From contig NZ_BMLK01000001.1 of assembly GCF_014645195.1 (NCBI RefSeq), positions 186,001-250,000 on the forward strand: DNA of 64,000 nucleotides, written 5' to 3'. Position numbers and translations under genes: made by a program. This document shows positions 17,937 through 26,178 of this stretch, in pieces (position 1 is the stretch's first letter; every line of letters begins with the position of its first letter). The notes below the pieces were generated by a model that made no database searches, had not been told where the DNA came from, and was given only the letters and a program-made list of their open reading frames with translations. The DNA is from Novosphingobium indicum (GTDB lineage Bacteria; Pseudomonadota; Alphaproteobacteria; Sphingomonadales; Sphingomonadaceae).

Positions 17937-18079
17937 TTGACTTGCAAGCTTTGCAAGTTAAGGGGCCCCTCGCAGATGCGCAGGCGGCATGAAAAGACAT
18001 TTCGGTCTTTGTGCTGGCACGCAGACGGGGAATCGTCGGCAGGTTCGAACGTGAGGTAAAATGCTCCCGAAAGAGCATT
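17937..18079. promoter_or_regulatory. Cluster of inverted repeats upstream of the cell wall hydrolase
   Basis: Within 200 bp lie a near-perfect dyad centred on GCT (17937-17961; arms TTGACTTGCAA and TTGCAAGTTAA), the abutting perfect palindrome AGGGGCCCCT (17961-17970), AAAGAC/GTCTTT around 17993-18010, and AATGCTC-CCGAAA-GAGCATT at 18060-18079. The first arm also resembles a -35 box (TTGACT). This may be promoter plus operator, or a terminator/leader combination. Confidence 0.45.
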
Positions 18080-18127
18080 CACGATCAGACCTGTGTCAGA
18101 GGGTTCACCGCATTTGACCAAGGCAAT

Positions 18128-18769
18128 ATGCGTAGCAAGGTTCAGTGGGCGAGCGCGATGGCGCTGGCCGCGACGGTGTTTACCGCTTTGTTTAGCGCCC
18201 AGGGTTCGGGCGCGGCGGCGTCGGAGATGATTCCGACTCTCGTCGAACAGAAACCCAAAGTGGAATTCGTTTCCCAGCCGGTTGTTCAGCCGCTCGCCAA
18301 GGAAGGTGAAGAGGCTCCCGCAGAGGAAGCAGTCGAAACCGCCCCCGAGAGCGAAGTGACCACGTTGGCGCAGCTCGTGTCCGAGCAGAGCATGCCTGGC
18401 AAGATGAGCCGCCAGATGCGCTGCCTGGCTGGGGCAATCTATTTCGAAGCCCGTGGTGAAACGCTCGAGGGCCAGCTGGCAGTCGGCCGCGTGATCGTTA
18501 ACCGCGCCGCGTCAGACCGGTTCCCCGACAGCTACTGCGGCGTCGTATACCAGCGCTCGCAATTCTCGTTCGTCCGTGGCCGCTCGATGCCCACGATCCA
18601 CGAACATTCCAACAGCTGGCGCCGTGCTGTGGCGATCGCGCAGATCGCTCAGGCCGATAGCTGGGTCAGCCCGGCCAAAGGTGCTCTGTTCTTCCACGCA
18701 GCACGTGTTTCACCGAAGTGGCGCCTCACTCGAGTGGGCCGCATCGACAATCACATTTTCTACCGTTGA
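18128..18769 (+). CDS. Cell wall hydrolase (SleB/Hydrolase_2 family)
   Basis: A 213-residue exported protein: signal peptide or anchor at 1-31, an acidic linker (60-80) and a C-terminal Hydrolase_2 domain (about 97-213) starting CLAGAIYFEARGETLEGQLAVG with the catalytic-type Glu107. The family cleaves peptidoglycan (lytic transglycosylase or amidase-type, as in spore cortex enzyme SleB). I chose the ATG at 18128 since it begins the signal peptide; the frame opens earlier at 18011 through the repeat cluster. Confidence 0.86.
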   Translation: MRSKVQWASAMALAATVFTALFSAQGSGAAASEMIPTLVEQKPKVEFVSQPVVQPLAKEGEEAPAEEAVETAPESEVTTLAQLVSEQSMPGKMSRQMRCLAGAIYFEARGETLEGQLAVGRVIVNRAASDRFPDSYCGVVYQRSQFSFVRGRSMPTIHEHSNSWRRAVAIAQIAQADSWVSPAKGALFFHAARVSPKWRLTRVGRIDNHIFYR

Positions 18770-18775
18770 TGAACG

Positions 18776-18801
18776 GGCGGGGACCGGTTTGGTTCCCCGC
18801 C
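18776..18801. terminator. Hairpin between convergent cell wall hydrolase and xth genes
   Basis: GGCGGGGACC pairs with GGTTCCCCGCC (one bulge) around GGTTT. It is placed between two stop codons that face each other; it lacks a clear T-run. Confidence 0.5.
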
Positions 18802-18808
18802 TGACCGG

Positions 18809-19585
18809 TTACGCGCGCAACTGAACCCAGACGGGCGCGTGATCGCTGGCCTTTTCCCGGCCGCGATGGGCCTTGTCGACACCGCATGCGACCAGTCGGT
18901 CGGCAAGTTCCGGCGAGAGCAGTGCGTGGTCGATCCGGAAGCCATGATCGCGTTGCCATGCGCCGGCCTGGTAGTCCCAATAGGTCCACACGCCGCCACG
19001 CGGGTTGTGTGTTGCCAGGGCATCGGTCCAGCCGTCGCCAAGGAGGCGATAGTAGGCGTCGCGTGATTCCGGCTGCATCAGGGCGTCTGAGGCCATGGCA
19101 GGGGGTGACCAGACGTCGCGGTCGGTCGGAATGACGTTGAAGTCGCCGGTGACGATGGCCGGTACTTCCTCGGCTTTGATCGCGGCCATGCGTTTTCGCA
19201 GCCGCCCCATCCAGCGTAGTTTGTAATCGAACTTGGGTCCGGGCAGCGGGTTGCCGTTGGGCAGATAGATGCACACGACGCGCAAACCGAAGACATCGGC
19301 TTCCAGATAGCGCGAGTGATCGTCCTCGGGTTCCCCGTCCAGGCCGCGCCGGACTTCGACAGGCTGTTCGCCGTCAGCGAGGATGGCGACGCCATTGAAG
19401 CTCTTCTGGCCGTGCCAGATGCCCTTGTAGCCCAGCTTCTCGAACTCGGAGATCGGGAGGCCTTCATCCTGCGACTTGATTTCCTGCAGGCATGCAACGG
19501 CTGGCCGGGTCTCGTCGAGCCATTCGAGCAGGCGCGGCAGGCGGGCCTTCACACCGTTGATGTTGAACGAGGCGATTTTTCTCAC
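18809..19585 (-). CDS. xth: Exodeoxyribonuclease III
   Basis: A 258-residue AP endonuclease/3'-exonuclease of the EEP fold. Catalytic residues visible: Asn8 in FNINGVKARL, Glu35 in CLQEIKSQ, Asp148/Asn150 in VTGDFNVIP and the terminal SDHAPVW His. It repairs abasic sites and 3' blocks. I chose the GTG at 19585, which overlaps the upstream erpA-like stop (GTGA), because xth proteins start at (V)RKIASFNINGVK; ATG at 19606 is an alternative. Confidence 0.94.
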   Translation of the reverse strand: MRKIASFNINGVKARLPRLLEWLDETRPAVACLQEIKSQDEGLPISEFEKLGYKGIWHGQKSFNGVAILADGEQPVEVRRGLDGEPEDDHSRYLEADVFGLRVVCIYLPNGNPLPGPKFDYKLRWMGRLRKRMAAIKAEEVPAIVTGDFNVIPTDRDVWSPPAMASDALMQPESRDAYYRLLGDGWTDALATHNPRGGVWTYWDYQAGAWQRDHGFRIDHALLSPELADRLVACGVDKAHRGREKASDHAPVWVQLRA

Positions 19586-19914
19586 ACGGAGAAACTCGAT
19601 CCGCATCCACATCCGGCGGCGGCATTCGGGTTTTCGACCCGAAAAGCGGCGCCACCGAGAGATTCGACGAAATCGACGACGCAGCCGTCGACGAGATCAA
19701 GGCTCATCGGATCGACCACGAGCCGGACGCCATCGGTTTCAGTGACGAGGTCGTCTGTTTCGGGCGCGTCGGCGAGCCCGAACTTGTACTGGAAGCCGGA
19801 GCATCCGCCGCCCTCGACCGAGAGGCGCAGGATTGCCGGCGTGCCCTGCTTTTCTGCAATGGCGGCGACGCGGGCAGCAGCTGACGGGCTGAGAGTGAGG
19901 CTTTGTTGGTCCAT
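19582..19914 (-). CDS. erpA: Iron-sulfur cluster insertion protein (ErpA/HesB/IscA family)
   Basis: A 110-residue A-type carrier with the three cluster cysteines Cys38 (GGGCSGFQY), Cys102 and Cys104 (GCGCGSSFSV). It delivers [2Fe-2S]/[4Fe-4S] clusters to apo-proteins. The GGCSGFQYKF form and acidic YKFGLAD segment suit the ErpA branch, while the second A-type protein at 57554-57919 belongs to the suf operon. It is translationally coupled with xth. Confidence 0.9.
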   Translation of the reverse strand: MDQQSLTLSPSAAARVAAIAEKQGTPAILRLSVEGGGCSGFQYKFGLADAPETDDLVTETDGVRLVVDPMSLDLVDGCVVDFVESLGGAAFRVENPNAAAGCGCGSSFSV

Positions 19915-19975
19915 GTCCGGAATGTAAGCGCCTCTGCCCCACGCGGCAAGGCGGGAGGGCCGGAAACCGGCTGAA

Positions 19976-20401
19976 TCAGGCCGTGCGGATGTAATCCCGC
20001 ATGGCGGCCGCTTCTGCTTCCATTGCGTCGATCCGGTATTTGACGAGATCGCCGATCGAGACGAAGCCGATCATCCTGTCATTCTCCACGACGGGGAGAT
20101 GGCGAATGCGCCGCCGGGTCATCAGGGCAAGGGCACTTAGAACCGGGGTGCCGGGGTCTACGGTTACGGCTGGCTTGGTCATGACGTCGCCGACCGTCAT
20201 GTCGAGCATCTCGTGGCCGAATTCACGCAATCGGTAGATCACGTCACGTTCGGAGAAAATCCCCGCGATTGCGCCGTTTTCCATGATGGGCAATGCACCG
20301 ATGCGCCGATCGGCAAGGATGCCGGCGGCTTCGCGTACAGTTGCGGAGACGTCGCATGTGAGGACGGCGTCGCGGCCTTCGATGAGGCGACCAATGGTCA
20401 T
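19976..20401 (-). CDS. Tandem CBS-domain protein
   Basis: A 141-residue protein made of two CBS modules: about 10-60 (VLTCDVSATVREAAGILADRRIGALPIMENG) and 75-130 (PAVTVDPGTPVLSALALMTRRRIRHLPVVEND). Stand-alone CBS pairs bind adenine nucleotides and act as energy or redox sensors for partner proteins that I cannot name. The ATG at 20401 has a GGGAGAG site; the longer frame to 20545 lacks conservation. Confidence 0.86.
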   Translation of the reverse strand: MTIGRLIEGRDAVLTCDVSATVREAAGILADRRIGALPIMENGAIAGIFSERDVIYRLREFGHEMLDMTVGDVMTKPAVTVDPGTPVLSALALMTRRRIRHLPVVENDRMIGFVSIGDLVKYRIDAMEAEAAAMRDYIRTA

Positions 20402-20545
20402 CGTCAACTCTCCCTGTTCTGCTTGGGCCTGCTCCCCGAAAGCAGGCCGGGACAGAGTATCACAGGCCTTGAAGGTTCGCCACTTCGTCCCGCTGTTTGT
20501 GCGGCCTGTCACGAGAGGCTTGCGAGAGTGCCCGTCAGCCCTCAC

Positions 20546-20851
20546 ATGGGCCAGATGGTTCCCCCCTCACCTCTTGAAGATCCTAAGAATGCGGCACACG
20601 CCTGGGCGCGGTATCTGCGCATCATGCGCTGGATGATGCTGGCGACCGTGGGGCTCGTGGCCGTGGCGATTATCCTGCTGTACAAGTCGAACGGGATGGT
20701 CTCGATCCACTTCTACATCGCGACGGCCCTCGGGATCGGGTTCACCATGCTGCTGACGTCGGCCCTGATGGGGCTGGTATTCCTTTCCAGCGGTACCGGG
20801 CACGACGACTGCATCATCGATCCCCTGGAGGACGAGGATTCGCTGCGATAG
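20546..20851 (+). CDS. Small two-helix membrane protein, unknown function
   Basis: A 101-residue protein with two hydrophobic segments (about 29-47 MLATVGLVAVAIILLYK and 56-80 IATALGIGFTMLLTSALMGLVFL) and an acidic C-terminal tail ending DPLEDEDSLR. I do not recognise a named family; similar proteins occur in sphingomonads. The ATG at 20546 is assumed; an in-frame GTG at 20528 would add six residues. It is convergent with the ferredoxin gene. Confidence 0.65.
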   Translation: MGQMVPPSPLEDPKNAAHAWARYLRIMRWMMLATVGLVAVAIILLYKSNGMVSIHFYIATALGIGFTMLLTSALMGLVFLSSGTGHDDCIIDPLEDEDSLR

Positions 20852-20870
20852 CGGCTGGCGGCGCTATAGG

Positions 20871-21245
20871 TCAGTCCTGCTTGGGCCTGAGGCGGTTTTC
20901 CTCGACCGGCTGACCACCGATAAGGTGCTGCTGGATGATCTTCTCCAGCGCCTCTTCGTCGCATGAGTGGTACCATACGCCATCCGGCCAGACGACCGCG
21001 ACGGGCCCGGCCGCGCAGATGCGCAGGCAATCCGCCTTTGTGCGTGCGACACCGCCCCGGCTGTCGAGGTCAAGCTGCTTGAGGCGCTTCTTCAGATACT
21101 TCCAGGCTGCGCGCCCCTTCTCCGGGGAGCAGCACTCCCCTTTCTGCGGTTCGGCGCAGATGAAGATATGGCGATGAATGCCGTTGCCGCCGGCCTTGGC
21201 CAGTGCATCCTGCGCGCGTTCGATGTCGGATGCGGTATTCGTCAT
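20871..21245 (-). CDS. Thioredoxin-like [2Fe-2S] ferredoxin
   Basis: A 124-residue protein of the thioredoxin-like ferredoxin (Shethna-type) fold. Cysteines 30, 38/39, 73 and 77 ([14 protein letters not shown] and [13 protein letters not shown]) fit the C-x7-8-C ... C-x3-C ligand pattern for one [2Fe-2S] cluster. A conserved [23 protein letters not shown] follows. Its redox partner is unknown. The ATG overlaps the stop of the upstream thioesterase (ATGA). Confidence 0.87.
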   Translation of the reverse strand: MTNTASDIERAQDALAKAGGNGIHRHIFICAEPQKGECCSPEKGRAAWKYLKKRLKQLDLDSRGGVARTKADCLRICAAGPVAVVWPDGVWYHSCDEEALEKIIQQHLIGGQPVEENRLRPKQD

Positions 21246-21673
21246 GCGCGCAGCATCCACGGTTCGATGGAAGTTGCAAAGCTTTCAGGCAGTGGCGCCG
21301 GTCCATCGGGTCCCACGGTTACGAGGACCGTGCGGGCGAAGACGATCGGCGTTCCATGCTGCGTGACGACCTGGACGAGCCGGTGACTGGTCCGACCGAC
21401 ATGCTCCATGGCGCAGCCGATTTCGACGCTGTCAGGATAGGCGGCCTCGCCGAGATATTCGATGGCCACGCTGGCGACCATCGATGTCATGCCCACCAGA
21501 AGATTGCGATAGCCGCACTGACGGTGGAAGCGAACGCGCGAATCTTCCAGCAGACCTGCCATCGCCACGTTGTTGACATGCAGGTTTACGTCGAGATCGC
21601 CGAAACGGGGTTCGATCGTTGTCGTGAAGGGATAGCGCGCGGGATTGAGAAGCGCGGGATCGGGTTTCGCCAT
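21242..21673 (-). CDS. Acyl-CoA thioesterase (4HBT hotdog family)
   Basis: A 143-residue hotdog protein. [25 protein letters not shown] is the 4-hydroxybenzoyl-CoA thioesterase-type active-site region with the conserved Asp ([11 protein letters not shown]) followed by a central helix and an [10 protein letters not shown] turn. It should hydrolyse an acyl-CoA; the natural substrate is unknown. It is coupled to the downstream ferredoxin gene. Confidence 0.87.
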   Translation of the reverse strand: MAKPDPALLNPARYPFTTTIEPRFGDLDVNLHVNNVAMAGLLEDSRVRFHRQCGYRNLLVGMTSMVASVAIEYLGEAAYPDSVEIGCAMEHVGRTSHRLVQVVTQHGTPIVFARTVLVTVGPDGPAPLPESFATSIEPWMLRA

Positions 21674-21727
21674 GTTCTGCGAAGTAGGCAGCGCTACCCC
21701 GCAGGTCCAGTCCGGAATTGGCCGGGC

Positions 21728-22189
21728 TCAGACCTTCTTGCCGACGATCCGAGAGATTTCTGCCGCGACCAGGCGTTCGACAAGCGGTGGAAGGTTCTTG
21801 TCGAGCCACTCGGCAAGCGCCGGGCGCAGCAGTTCACGCGTCAGGTCCTCGAGCGAGGTCTCGCCCGAACGGACGATTTTCGGCGGTGCGCTGGGTTCGG
21901 AGAGCATGGCAAGCGCTGCAAGTGATTCGCGCATCGAATCGCGGACCTGATCACGGATCAGCGACGGTTCGATCTCGTCTTCCGTGGGGCCCTCGGTGAC
22001 CTGCGCGGTTTCCTGCAGCTCGAGAACGTCCTCTTCGGGTTCGGACTGCGCGAGGGGGTTTTCCTCGATCACACCGACATTGGCCCGGCGCTGCCGCTCG
22101 ATACGCGCACCGGTGCGATTGTCACGGGCAATAACCTGCTTAATCGACTGGAGGATCTCCTCGACCGAAGGTTCGCCGTTCTGATGCAT
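21728..22189 (-). CDS. DUF2497 / PopZ-like polar organising protein
   Basis: A 153-residue acidic protein with the PopZ layout: a conserved N-terminal helix (EPSVEEILQSIKQVIARD, about 6-23), a disordered acidic linker rich in E and P (~35-90), and C-terminal oligomerisation helices (SLEDLTRELLRPALAEWLDK onward, ~112-148). In Caulobacter PopZ forms a polar mesh that tethers ParB-parS. I chose the ATG at 22189 (MHQNGEPS). The family call is firm; the polar role is inferred from homology and the parABS genes in this window. Confidence 0.85.
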   Translation of the reverse strand: MHQNGEPSVEEILQSIKQVIARDNRTGARIERQRRANVGVIEENPLAQSEPEEDVLELQETAQVTEGPTEDEIEPSLIRDQVRDSMRESLAALAMLSEPSAPPKIVRSGETSLEDLTRELLRPALAEWLDKNLPPLVERLVAAEISRIVGKKV

Positions 22190-22257
22190 TTCCAATGTCC
22201 CCCTGGTGCACCCTTGCAGGACGCAAGCATCGACCTGCCCCGAATCGGAGCTGGCCC

Positions 22258-23712
22258 TTACTCCTCCGGAATGTCCCCATCCTGGACCGGCGTGTCAACG
22301 GTGCTCGTCGAACGCACGACAGGTGCTGGATCGTCGTCCCAATCGAAGAACTTGCCGCGTACCCGCTTGTAGTTGAGATTCGGGTCGTAGAGGATGTCGC
22401 TGTCGAGGCTCAGGTCGCGCGCCTCGGCCCTGCCCATGGCGGCCAGCAGATTGAAGCCGGCGACGTAGGCGTTGCGCCGCGCCGTAACCAGCTGCACCTG
22501 CGCATTGAGCGATTCCTGTTCGGCGTTCAGGATGTCCAGAATTGTGCGGTTGCCGACGGAGTTTTCCGCCCGCACGCCTTCGAGGCTGAGCGCTGCCGCC
22601 TCCACCGCGACTTGCGAGGACCGGATAACGTCGTTGGCAGCAACCCAGGAGGTATAGGCGGAGCGAACCTGAGCAATCACGCTGCGTTCGGTCGCGATTT
22701 CGCTTTCGAGAGCGGCCGATGCCTGGGCCTGCGCCTGACGGCGTTGCGCCGCGGGCAGACCACCCTGGAATATCGGGATCGAGATCTGCGCGCCGGCCTG
22801 CCCGGTCGTTTCGCTTTGCGCGAACGCAGCTGAACTCAGGCCACCAAGTGTGTTGAAATAGTTGTTGTATGCACCCGATGCGAAGAGGCTGACACGCGGC
22901 AGGCGTCCGGCGCCGGCAACGTCAATGTCCTTCTTCGCGGCTCTGGTCTGCTCGCGGGCGGCAATCAGATCCGGGTTGTTTTCCAGAGCGATGTCGACAG
23001 CTTCTGAGGGCGTTTCCGGAAGGTTCGGCAGCGGCGGCGGAGCGGCCAGGTCTTCCGGAGCTTTGCCGACCAGCTGGATATAGGTTTCGCGCGCAGCCGC
23101 GAGGTTCGCCTCGGCCGCGCGGGCATCGCTCTGCGCGATGGCAAGGCGCGATTGCGACTGGGCGACGTCGGTGCGGGTGAGGTCGCCGATCTCGAAGCGG
23201 TCGCTCGTGGCCTGAAGGTTGACCTTGAGGACGTTGACGTTCTTGCGGTTGAGCCCGACGATGGCGCGGTTCCGGATCACGTCCATGTACGCCGCGACGA
23301 CCGATGCGAAGATCTGGCTTTCAGTGCCGCGCAGACCAGCCTGACCGGCTTCTACGCGGATCTTGGCGGCGTTGATGCGGTTCTTGACCGCCCCGCCGGA
23401 GTAAATCGGCACACCAAGCTCGACATTGCTCGTCAGTGCCCGGTCGGGGTTTGAGAACGCGTTGGGGCTCTGCTTGACGAATTCGGTGTATCGGCCGCTG
23501 GCATTCACGCTGGGCAAGCCCGACGCGCGTGCGATCGGCACGTTCTCGTCCGTTCCGCGTTGCTGGGCGCGGGCCGACTGCAACGAAGGGTTGGTCTGGT
23601 AGGCCATGACCAAGGCCTCGCGCAGGGTATCTGCACGAACCATAGTACCCGCGGTTGTGGCGAACAGGGCGACGCTGGCCAGCAACCCGGCCCGACGCGC
23701 GAACCGGGCCAC
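22258..23712 (-). CDS. tolC: TolC family outer membrane efflux protein
   Basis: A 484-residue protein with a signal peptide (1-27, ending VRADT), then two repeats of outer-membrane-factor type: LREALVMAYQTNPSLQSARA at the start and a second AVDIALENNPDLIAAREQ block near residue 245, with long coiled-coil helices between. It forms the trimeric exit duct for type I secretion or RND efflux. It starts at GTG two bases after the TGA of the PIMT-like gene, so the two are almost certainly co-translated. Confidence 0.93.
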   Translation of the reverse strand: MARFARRAGLLASVALFATTAGTMVRADTLREALVMAYQTNPSLQSARAQQRGTDENVPIARASGLPSVNASGRYTEFVKQSPNAFSNPDRALTSNVELGVPIYSGGAVKNRINAAKIRVEAGQAGLRGTESQIFASVVAAYMDVIRNRAIVGLNRKNVNVLKVNLQATSDRFEIGDLTRTDVAQSQSRLAIAQSDARAAEANLAAARETYIQLVGKAPEDLAAPPPLPNLPETPSEAVDIALENNPDLIAAREQTRAAKKDIDVAGAGRLPRVSLFASGAYNNYFNTLGGLSSAAFAQSETTGQAGAQISIPIFQGGLPAAQRRQAQAQASAALESEIATERSVIAQVRSAYTSWVAANDVIRSSQVAVEAAALSLEGVRAENSVGNRTILDILNAEQESLNAQVQLVTARRNAYVAGFNLLAAMGRAEARDLSLDSDILYDPNLNYKRVRGKFFDWDDDPAPVVRSTSTVDTPVQDGDIPEE

Positions 23713-23714
23713 GG

Positions 23715-24338
23715 TCAGAAGCTCCAGCGCTTGGGTGCCGCGAATTCGGGAAGGGCGGGAATACCGAGTTCGGCAAGCGGAAGCAGGGAGACCGAACCCG
23801 CGGCCTTGCAGCCGGTGGCGAGGCGGCTCACGCCGCGTACGACCAGACCGGTCACGATCCGCCCACCTTCGGCGAGCTGCCGTCCGAGCACTTCGGGAAA
23901 CTCTTCCACGGCGCCATCGACGATGATCAGGGAATAAACGCCTTCGCCGGACAGGCTGGAAACAGCCGAAGGATCGACGGCGTCGAGCGTACCGACAAGC
24001 GGGCGCAGCAGCGCTGCCAGGTAACCCTCAGCGTCTCCGACCAGCAGAACCCTGTCGGTTTTCGTCGGCGCGGCCTCGGCGAGCATCTTGCCGTGAACCA
24101 GCGGAGCGGCAAGGAAACGACCGTTCCCAAGCGGAATGGCACGGTCGATATAGGCGGCATCGCGCAGCGTTTCGGGAACGTAGTCCTCGCGGGCGACGTG
24201 GGCCATCGCCGAAAGAACCCAGGGTTCGTTCACGCCGCTTGTGCGCAGCTGGCTGACGATCATCGCGTGGCGGGCGGCGGACTTGGCGGCGGCGGTCTGT
24301 TCGGCCTCTGGCGCCGACCGATCCTCGGTCAAGGTCAT
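23715..24338 (-). CDS. Protein-L-isoaspartate methyltransferase-like protein, degenerate
   Basis: About 207 residues with the PIMT layout: AARHAMIVSQLRTSGVNEPWVLSAMAHVAREDYVPE and an IPLGNGRFLAAPLVHGKML segment. SAM motif I, normally VLEIGTGSGYQ, reads VLLVGDAEGYLAALL, so the glycine-rich loop is eroded and activity is doubtful. The ATG at 24338 has GAGGGA upstream; ATG at 24356 is possible. Its close coupling to tolC suggests a role tied to envelope or secretion, but none is proven. Confidence 0.8.
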   Translation of the reverse strand: MTLTEDRSAPEAEQTAAAKSAARHAMIVSQLRTSGVNEPWVLSAMAHVAREDYVPETLRDAAYIDRAIPLGNGRFLAAPLVHGKMLAEAAPTKTDRVLLVGDAEGYLAALLRPLVGTLDAVDPSAVSSLSGEGVYSLIIVDGAVEEFPEVLGRQLAEGGRIVTGLVVRGVSRLATGCKAAGSVSLLPLAELGIPALPEFAAPKRWSF

Positions 24339-24573
24339 CTGGTGCAATTCCCTCATGCATTCACGGATTGCGCGCTGGGCGCTTCGGTTTTCCGCAACAA
24401 CGGCACTTTCTGCGGGGCCTTCTAGGCCAAGGTGCCATGGAGGCCAAGCGCTTTGACGATACCCTTGTCGATCCACGCAAGCGGTTCGACGATCACTTTG
24501 ACGATCCTTGGCGCCCGGATTATGGGAGCGGCGCGAAATTCACGTGATCCGCTTAACCGGGAGCGCTTAGTCC

Positions 24574-26097
24574 ATGGCCGAAATGGTGACCATCCGCGAA
24601 GACGACCTGATCGAAAGTGTCGCCGACGCTCTGCAATACATCAGCTATTATCACCCGATGGACTACATCCGGGCGCTCGGCGAAGCCTACGAGGCCGAGC
24701 AGGGCCCGGCCGCCAAGGACGCGATCGCGCAGATCCTCACCAACAGCCGCATGTGCGCCGAAGGGCATCGCCCGATCTGCCAGGACACCGGCATCGTCAA
24801 CGTCTTCATCGAGTGGGGCCAGAACTGCCGGCTCGAATCCGATCGCTCCTTGCAGGAAGTGGTCGATGAAGGCGTGCGCCGCGCATACGGTAACAAGGAA
24901 AACAAGCTGCGCGCCTCGGTGCTGGCCGATCCCGCCTTCACCCGCCGCAACACCAAGGACAACACGCCGTCGGTGCTCTCGGTATCGATGGTCCCGGGTA
25001 GCAAGGTCTCGGTGGACGTCGCGGCCAAGGGCGGAGGCTCGGAAGCCAAGTCCAAGTTCAAGATGATGAATCCCAGCGATTCGATCGTCGACTGGGTACT
25101 TGAGATGCTGCCGCAGATGGGCGCGGGCTGGTGTCCGCCGGGGATGCTGGGCATCGGCATCGGCGGTACTGCCGAGCACTGCGTCAAGCTGGCCAAGCAG
25201 AGCCTGATGGACCCGATCGACATGGGCCAGCTCAAGGCACGCGGGCCTCAGAACGATATCGAAGCACTGCGCATCGAGATCTTCGACAAGGTCAATGCCA
25301 TGGGCATCGGTGCGCAGGGACTGGGTGGTCTTTCGACCATTCTCGACGTCAAGATCCTCGACTGGCCGTGCCACGCGGCGAACAAGCCCGTCGCGATGAT
25401 TCCGAATTGTGCCGCTACGCGCCATGCGCACTTTACGCTCGACGGTTCGGGTCCGAGCTATCTCGAAAAGCCGAACTTGGCCGAATGGCCCGAAGTCGAG
25501 TGGAAGCCGAGCAAGGAAGCGATCCGCGTCGATCTCGACACGCTGACCGCCGAGGACGTGAAGAGCTGGAAGCAGGGCGACCGCCTGCTGCTCAACGGCA
25601 AGATGCTGACCGGCCGCGATGCCGCGCACAAGCGTATCCAGGACATGCTGGAGAAGGGCGAGGAACTCCCCGTCGAGTTCAAGGGTCGCGTGATCTACTA
25701 CGTCGGCCCGGTCGATCCGGTACGCGACGAGATCGTCGGCCCGGCTGGCCCGACCACTGCGACGCGCATGGACAAGTTCATGGACATGATGCTCGCACAG
25801 GGCCTGCTCGCCTGCGTCGGCAAGGCCGAGCGCGGACCGGCGGCGACCGAGTCGATCGCCAAGCACGAATCGGCTTACCTGATGGCCGTGGGCGGCGCCG
25901 CCTATCTCGTTGCGCGCGCGATCAAGGAGGCCAAGGTCGTCGGGTTCGAAGACCTCGGCATGGAAGCGATCTACGAATTCACCGTCGAGGACATGCCGGT
26001 GACGGTCGCGGTCGATTCCGAAGGCAAGAACGTCCACCAGCTCGCCCCGCTGGTGTGGAAGGAAAAGATTGCCAAGGAAGGCCTGCTCGCAGACTAA
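24574..26097 (+). CDS. fumA: Fumarate hydratase class I
   Basis: A 507-residue iron-sulfur fumarase: N-terminal catalytic domain with the cluster cysteine in GHRPICQDTGIVNVF (Cys69), a second cysteine in GGTAEHCVKL and a third in PNCAATRHAHF, then the C-terminal beta-domain (from about residue 350: GRVIYYVGPVDPVRDEIVGPAGPTTATRMD). It interconverts fumarate and malate in the TCA cycle with a labile [4Fe-4S] cluster. It is a single gene divergent from the PIMT-tolC unit. Confidence 0.95.
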   Translation: MAEMVTIREDDLIESVADALQYISYYHPMDYIRALGEAYEAEQGPAAKDAIAQILTNSRMCAEGHRPICQDTGIVNVFIEWGQNCRLESDRSLQEVVDEGVRRAYGNKENKLRASVLADPAFTRRNTKDNTPSVLSVSMVPGSKVSVDVAAKGGGSEAKSKFKMMNPSDSIVDWVLEMLPQMGAGWCPPGMLGIGIGGTAEHCVKLAKQSLMDPIDMGQLKARGPQNDIEALRIEIFDKVNAMGIGAQGLGGLSTILDVKILDWPCHAANKPVAMIPNCAATRHAHFTLDGSGPSYLEKPNLAEWPEVEWKPSKEAIRVDLDTLTAEDVKSWKQGDRLLLNGKMLTGRDAAHKRIQDMLEKGEELPVEFKGRVIYYVGPVDPVRDEIVGPAGPTTATRMDKFMDMMLAQGLLACVGKAERGPAATESIAKHESAYLMAVGGAAYLVARAIKEAKVVGFEDLGMEAIYEFTVEDMPVTVAVDSEGKNVHQLAPLVWKEKIAKEGLLAD

Positions 26098-26178
26098 GGG
26101 CTTCCTTCGACAAACGACCCATGCGCGCCGACCGATGGATTGGCGTGCAGGGTCGTTTTCGGGCTATCCGGGGCGGTC

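Noticed and set aside
24553..26037. A 494-codon open frame on the minus strand opposite fumarase
   Set aside because: It is fully antisense to a clear class I fumarase and has a His/Asp/Arg-rich composition typical of antisense frames in GC-rich DNA.
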